Shown one piece after another: positions 59,720 to 64,000 of a DNA stretch of 64,000 bases; position 1 is the stretch's first letter, and the number at the start of each line of letters is the position of its first letter. The stretch lies in the NCBI GenBank assembly GCA_950295325.1, contig OX485806.1, positions 46,555,169-46,619,168 on the forward strand, read 5' to 3'. The translations under genes and the position numbers were made by a program. Below the pieces are notes generated by a model. It worked only from the letters and a program-made list of their open reading frames with translations, did no database searches and was not told the DNA's origin. Origin of the DNA: Polytrichum commune. Lineage: Eukaryota > Streptophyta > Polytrichopsida > Polytrichales > Polytrichaceae.

Positions 59720-61530
59720 CTAAATTCTTTTTTTAGAGCTTTGATCTCTTCTCTAATATCATATATTTTGCCTTCTAGTTTTTTTTTTTCTATTCTTTTT
59801 TTTGTCTTCATCATTTGATTTGTCGTTAGTATCTTCAGTACCACTATTTTTTTTTCATTCTTTTGTTCTTCAATTGGTGTAGTATTACCTTATGATCCGA
59901 CACCTCTGTTGTGGCTAGATCGTCACTCTAGGGCCTTCTTCTTGAGGGTCTCCATAAATAATTGAAGTGATTGGGTCAGCTGCCTCTTGGTTTGCCGGAC
60001 ATACATTTTTGAACTCTTGTAAATAAGTGTCTGGATTATTTTTCTTCTATAAATAGGTAGTGGTACTTTGCCTTTACAAGCCATTTCTCTTAGTCCTCCA
60101 CCTCCCGACATCATTATAACTATGGGATTTGCAAGAGTTAGTCTGAATAGATTATGCAAGTTTCTTCTAGTATCTTGGACATTAATGTTTTTGTTCTCAA
60201 CCTCTTATCGATTGTTACTTTCTTTAGTAGAAATGTCTTGATTTTTTTTTCTAGTTATAACTTCTTTGTCCGTGGTATAAATTATCTTTTTGGTTTTCTT
60301 CAACTTGTAAGAGCCTAATGGCATATCTTGTATTAAGTATTTTTCTTCCAAAATATCTAAGCTCTCTTGTCGAAACCTTCCATTTTCTTTTGTTAATTGC
60401 ACAAGGAAAATCTCCTCCACTTCATTTTTCTTTCATTTACTTCTATTTCTAATGTGATGGTCTATTTTCATTATTTTGGGGGCGACATTGTTTTCCTATG
60501 TGTTTGGTTTGTCATGCTTTCAATAATTTGTCTTTGATGCCTTTCATTTCTAGGTCTTTCAATTCTCTCTTCATTGGTCTCGGGGTTCACGCCATGTTGC
60601 ATTTGTTGATCATGCCTTCTCTCGTTTTTTTTCTCTTTGTGGGTGGTGATCTACTTATTTTCTCGGAGTATTCTTCTTCCTTATACATTAACACTACTAG
60701 ATTTGATAGTATAGGTGGTTCTTAGGCCAACTTCTCCATACTGTCACCTTCACACACCTTACTTATTTGTTCGTTGTGTAGTTGGAATATCTAATACAAT
60801 CTATCTTGAATCTCAATATGCGGTAATTATGGCTTATGAATGATTATCTTCTCCTTTAAATCTCTCTTATACCTCCATATTGTGGCACCATGACTTTTTC
60901 AAAGTACAAGTTATAGAATAGGTTTTCTTGTTCGTAGTGAATTTTTTGGTGTTGTGTGGCTCCTTGATCTAAATCTCCCATTCCGTTATGTTTTCTATTA
61001 CAAAGCTTGGAAACTATCTTGATTTATAATTCTTCCAATAACTCTAAAATATTCTTCTCAAAATCTGATCTATATCTAAATCCTATGGCTTTTTCCTTGA
61101 ATTGTTGACACATTCTTCATTCATAAACCTTGTTCATAAACACCATCAATTTTAGGGGTCAATAGGTGCTTGGCCATGTTCTTTGGGTGTCAATTTCTTT
61201 GTTATATTTAGGAAATTCCCACGGCCAATGATCCGCCTCCTTGGTGTTCATGATTTTGTCTTCATAATCTAGTTGTACAAATAAACCCTTCAAGTTCAAT
61301 TCTTCAACCATCCATTAAATCTCTTGATCTTGCCAAGATATATTCCTTGGTCCTATGAAACATTTTCCGTCTATTGCTTTCCTATTTGTCGCTCTTAGTA
61401 CTCTTTCCACGATCATACTAGATTAATCTTCATCACTTTCTTTGTATATGGGTATCATGATTTTTTTGTTATATAGGTCGTAAACCCTTCTTGATTTAGG
61501 GTGGTATCTGGTTTGTTTTGTTGTTTCAGG
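59720..61530 (-). pseudogene. Decayed gag-like coding region, downstream part
   Basis: On the minus strand, coding-like sequence runs almost throughout but in shifting frames with stops: RVLRATNRKAIDGKCFIGPR (~61390), EADHWPWEFPKYNKEIDTQR (~61200), QQFKEKAIGFRYRSDFEKN (~61080), YEQENLFYNLYFEKVMVP (~60900), LTLANPIVIMMSGGGGLREM (~60120), SKMYVRQTKRQLTQSLQLFM (~59970), IREEIKALKKEF (~59740). It is rich in Lys, Glu and Gln. With the upstream part and the CCHC fragment at 56.6 kb it forms a plausible retroelement gag; a match to a known family is not established. Plus-strand frames at 59618-59818 and 60498-60725 are shadows. Confidence 0.5.
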
Positions 61531-61535
61531 CATAA

Positions 61536-63300
61536 TGTTAGCCATAAACCCCCACCCTTATGCGTTGTAGTCCGGGTGAGAGCCCATGGCTCACATGCAA
61601 TTACTTGACCTCCTTGGCCTTGGAATCCACTCCCAATACTCCCACAACCTCAGTGTTGAATACACAGATCCTTTATTCCAAAGCACGAGGTAACAAATAT
61701 TTAAGAATACTCTGCACCCTCTTATTCAGTGGCACACCCACTACCACTGAGTAACTAACTAATCTAAACTATTTTCCAATGGTTTTGGAGCAGCACCAAT
61801 AACACATTTGGGTGCCCTTCCATTAGCACAACTAGCTAATTAATCAAAATCACACGACTAACTTTCAACTTCTACCAACTACTACCGCCCTTGTTCACAC
61901 TGTTGCCATGAGGGGGAATGTACATAGCCTCAACCAACTACCATGCCCAACAACTACCCTGCGCTGGACCTGGACCAGCTGACTGTAGTTGGAAGCCTTG
62001 GCTGCCGTGGCCACTTGGCCGATCTTGTGACCCCCTAAACTGCTACCTTCCTTTAGCTGCTAGAGTCTACCCTTCGGAGTCGCTTCACTACTGACTTGGA
62101 ATCCACGAGCCCCCTGACCAACGTTGTGCTAACTGAGAGCAAGGAATGCCTCCCCACATACCTCACTGTGCTAGTTCGACCGAAGTGCCCGATGAGCTCG
62201 AACTGAAATAGCCCAGCTCCTCTGGGATCCTTGCATCTCCCACTGCCACTGCGTCAATGAAAACGAGGGAATTTGTGGTTGTTCGATCACTAAAATTCAT
62301 TACACATCAAAGGCAGCTGGAGTGAAGAAATGCTTACTTCAACCGCCTTCCTTTGTTATGCTCAGAACATAGCAGGTTGTGTGATGTTGTCCTCGAAATT
62401 ACTTCGACCTCCTCTGGTTTCTAATTCATAAAATGCCGACTCTTCCTTCAATGCAAACAACAACCTCGTCAAAATGCCTTATCTCCAACCCAAGTCGAAT
62501 GTGTTGGCAGTCAATGTGGCTCAACCTATATAGGCCAAAGCTCGCCTCTCTACCCGCAGCTTGTGGATCTTTCTCATTTACTGTTGGTTGCCCTCGTCCT
62601 TGCCCCGCGGTAGTCTTCACTATGCGCCATGGCTTGAGTCATTACCGAATCCACCTCGCTGCTGCGCTAACATCTCCTCGACACACTGGCCTTCGGTGGC
62701 TGCAATTGAAATTCATTTGCCGCCGCCGCCCTGTTTCCTTGAATTCCCCTGCCCATTCCTCTGGATTCACAGTCCATTCACTAACACAAAGCCACCAGCC
62801 TCAACTCCAGAGAGCTCGTATTGTCAGAGCTGATCGAGGCTTCCAATTTTCCCAGCGCTTCCGCGCCCATATCCACCTTCTCACCTCCGCCTGCCGTTTG
62901 CTATTTCGGCTGCCTCCTCTCTCTGAATGAGAGCCAACACCAGTGCACTCCTGACCCCTCCCCGACCTCCGTTCTTCCTGGCCTAATCCGGGTCGCAAGA
63001 GATCCCGCCCCCCTTAACTAAATTGGACCCAAGCCTAATACAAACAATACTAAGCCCAGTCGCCCATAGACCTTAGCCCCAATCACATGAGTTTAAGTGT
63101 TTCTAAAATCTAAATAACTAACAACTTGTTTTTTATTTTCTCAATTTAATTTCAAACTGTTTCACCATTTAACTTAAACCTAATTTAACTTCTAAAGCTT
63201 TTGAACTTACTAGCTTCTACTAACTCAATCAAAACACTATTGCTAACATTTAAATGTAGTAAAGATTGAATTGAAATGTGGGCACCATATTGGGCTCACA
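61536..63300 (+). mobile_element. Solo LTR, family 2, copy C
   Basis: A 1765-bp unit starts TGTTAGCCATAAAC and ends ATATTGGGCTCACA. Target copies CATAA (61531-61535) and CATAC (63301-63305) agree at four of five bases. Its start ('cccacccttatgcgttgtagtccgggtgaga') and end ('gtgggcaccatattgggctcaca') match copies A and B. It is inserted in the minus-strand gag-like region, whose reading frame resumes across it when one target copy is removed (LWECM into PETTKQT). Open frames at 62433-62930, 62561-62833 and 62801-62998 within it are GC-driven and not supported as genes. Confidence 0.85.
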
Positions 63301-63305
63301 CATAC

Positions 63306-63980
63306 ACTCCCACAAAGTATATTTTCCTTTGTTCCAAGCTTTAGCAATTATTATTGTTTGTAGCTTTTCATGTAGTTATTTAAATTTTTGTTCAAACTCC
63401 AATCTATAAGTGTAACTAATCTTCTTCTCTTCAAATTCTATCAAAGCTTGTTCACTATATACTTTATTCATATTCTTCACTAGAGTTTGGAACTTGTTTG
63501 CACTTGCCCATGTTCAATGGTTGTTGTTGTTGTTGTTGTTGTTATATGGCAGATGTTCCCACAACCAAAAAATATATAATGTCATTTCCTTATTTTCTCT
63601 TTTAATCGCTTGTTGAAGTTGTTTGTAAGTTTTTTTGGCGTTACATCTAGTTTGTTTACTCATGGTTGAATCTTCTCTTCATTCTCATATCATCATATTT
63701 TTCTCTCTTATGTTATTCACGTTGAGATCCCCAACATGTTCAACGTAATATGTTTTTTTTTATTCATAACTCTTCTCATTTATTACACAACACTCATTTT
63801 ATGATTAATTATCTCTTTAGATATTATAAGGTAGATAAGATTCAATATAATTGTAATAGAAATGACTTTGATAATGATGTTTCATCAAATTATATTAATT
63901 CCAATCCATCCCTTTCATATTATAAGGATTATGTAATAAAAAGAATGTGGAAAGTTGCATGGAATTTAATTGTTTAGGCA
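63306..63980 (-). pseudogene. Decayed gag-like coding region, upstream part
   Basis: The minus strand reads TYKQLQQAIKRENKEMTLYI, then WEHLPY, a run of Asn from the TTG repeat, then HWTWASANKFQTLVKNMNK, VYSEQALIEFEEKKISYTYR and LEFEQKFK.LHEKLQTIIIA. It leads into copy C of the solo LTR and continues beyond it. The block VYSEQALIEFEEKKISYTYRLEF resembles VYE.RMCQQFKEKAIGFRYRSDF downstream (~61080), which suggests an internal duplication in the ancestral protein. The 5' end lies outside the window. Confidence 0.5.
63521..63543. repeat. (TTG)n microsatellite
   Basis: Almost eight TTG units. On the minus strand they encode a poly-Asn run inside the gag-like relic. Confidence 0.9.
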
Positions 63981-64000
63981 ATAATTCTTCTCATCAATTT

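Noticed and set aside
62433-62998. Overlapping open frames of 65-165 codons
   Set aside because: They lie in the C-rich centre of solo LTR C, are not conserved in copies A or B and lack motifs.
1-64000. CRISPR arrays, bacterial operons, rRNA genes
   Set aside because: No spaced identical repeats with unique spacers, no ribosome-binding-site-led gene clusters and no rRNA-like sequence were seen; the content is eukaryotic.

Overview
The window looks like a repeat-dense, AT-rich stretch of a land-plant nuclear genome. It has one gene that looks intact, one possible PPR fossil, and many decayed and nested transposable elements. The plant assignment rests on three things: an RZ-1-type glycine-rich RNA-binding protein (RRM plus CCHC knuckle), plant-type hAT and SWIM/MULE-like transposases, and TTTAGGG-type telomere-like motifs. 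The very low gene density and old, nested repeats suit a large genome such as a lycophyte, fern or gymnosperm. I cannot decide which from the sequence alone.

Left part (1-30 kb). It starts with a degenerate CAAGTAACC-type simple repeat (about 230-1240). Two ~0.95-kb LTRs (1738-2670 and 2859-3830) follow, separated by only 188 bp that begins with a tRNA-iMet primer-binding site. A decayed Ty3/gypsy pol lies on the minus strand (about 4.2-7.3 kb: protease, RT, RNase H, integrase). A 2.4-kb dispersed repeat (9109-11515) has a second, inverted copy at 56.7-59.7 kb. After about 7 kb of AT-rich sequence with nothing recognisable comes a degraded SWIM/MULE-like transposase copy (18.9-21.8 kb). The next 8 kb hold at most a weak PPR-like fossil.

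Gene (30.1-33.3 kb). A locally GC-richer promoter/leader precedes a three-exon RZ-1-like gene (coding exons 31090-31200, 31624-31958, 32161-32461; 248 aa). It is the only credible functional protein gene here.

Right part (33-64 kb). In order: telomere-like motifs (33.66 kb); a truncated Tigger/pogo transposase with TIR remnants (37.05-39.12 kb); two hAT fossils pointing away from each other (40.8-41.8 kb); and a ten-unit minisatellite whose every unit carries a 24-bp palindrome (42.68-43.31 kb). Then comes a second, better preserved SWIM/MULE-like copy (45.9-54.8 kb), split by two later LTR insertions. One of these is a 3.83-kb element (49130-52959, TSD GTTGG). It has solo-LTR termini, yet carries a ~620-codon decayed ORF and a TATA box near its 3' end. 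Three solo LTRs of one family (43656-45123, 53234-54415, 61536-63300) each have 5-bp target duplications, two exact and one 4/5. A 382-bp MITE (57377-57758) with 42-bp perfect TIRs sits inside the inverted repeat copy; the other copy preserves its empty site. The far right (about 56.6-64 kb, minus strand) is a decayed gag-like coding region ending in a CCHC knuckle, interrupted by the third solo LTR and by the inverted repeat. Unduplicating the target sites restores reading frame across several insertion points, so the order of insertions can be read directly.
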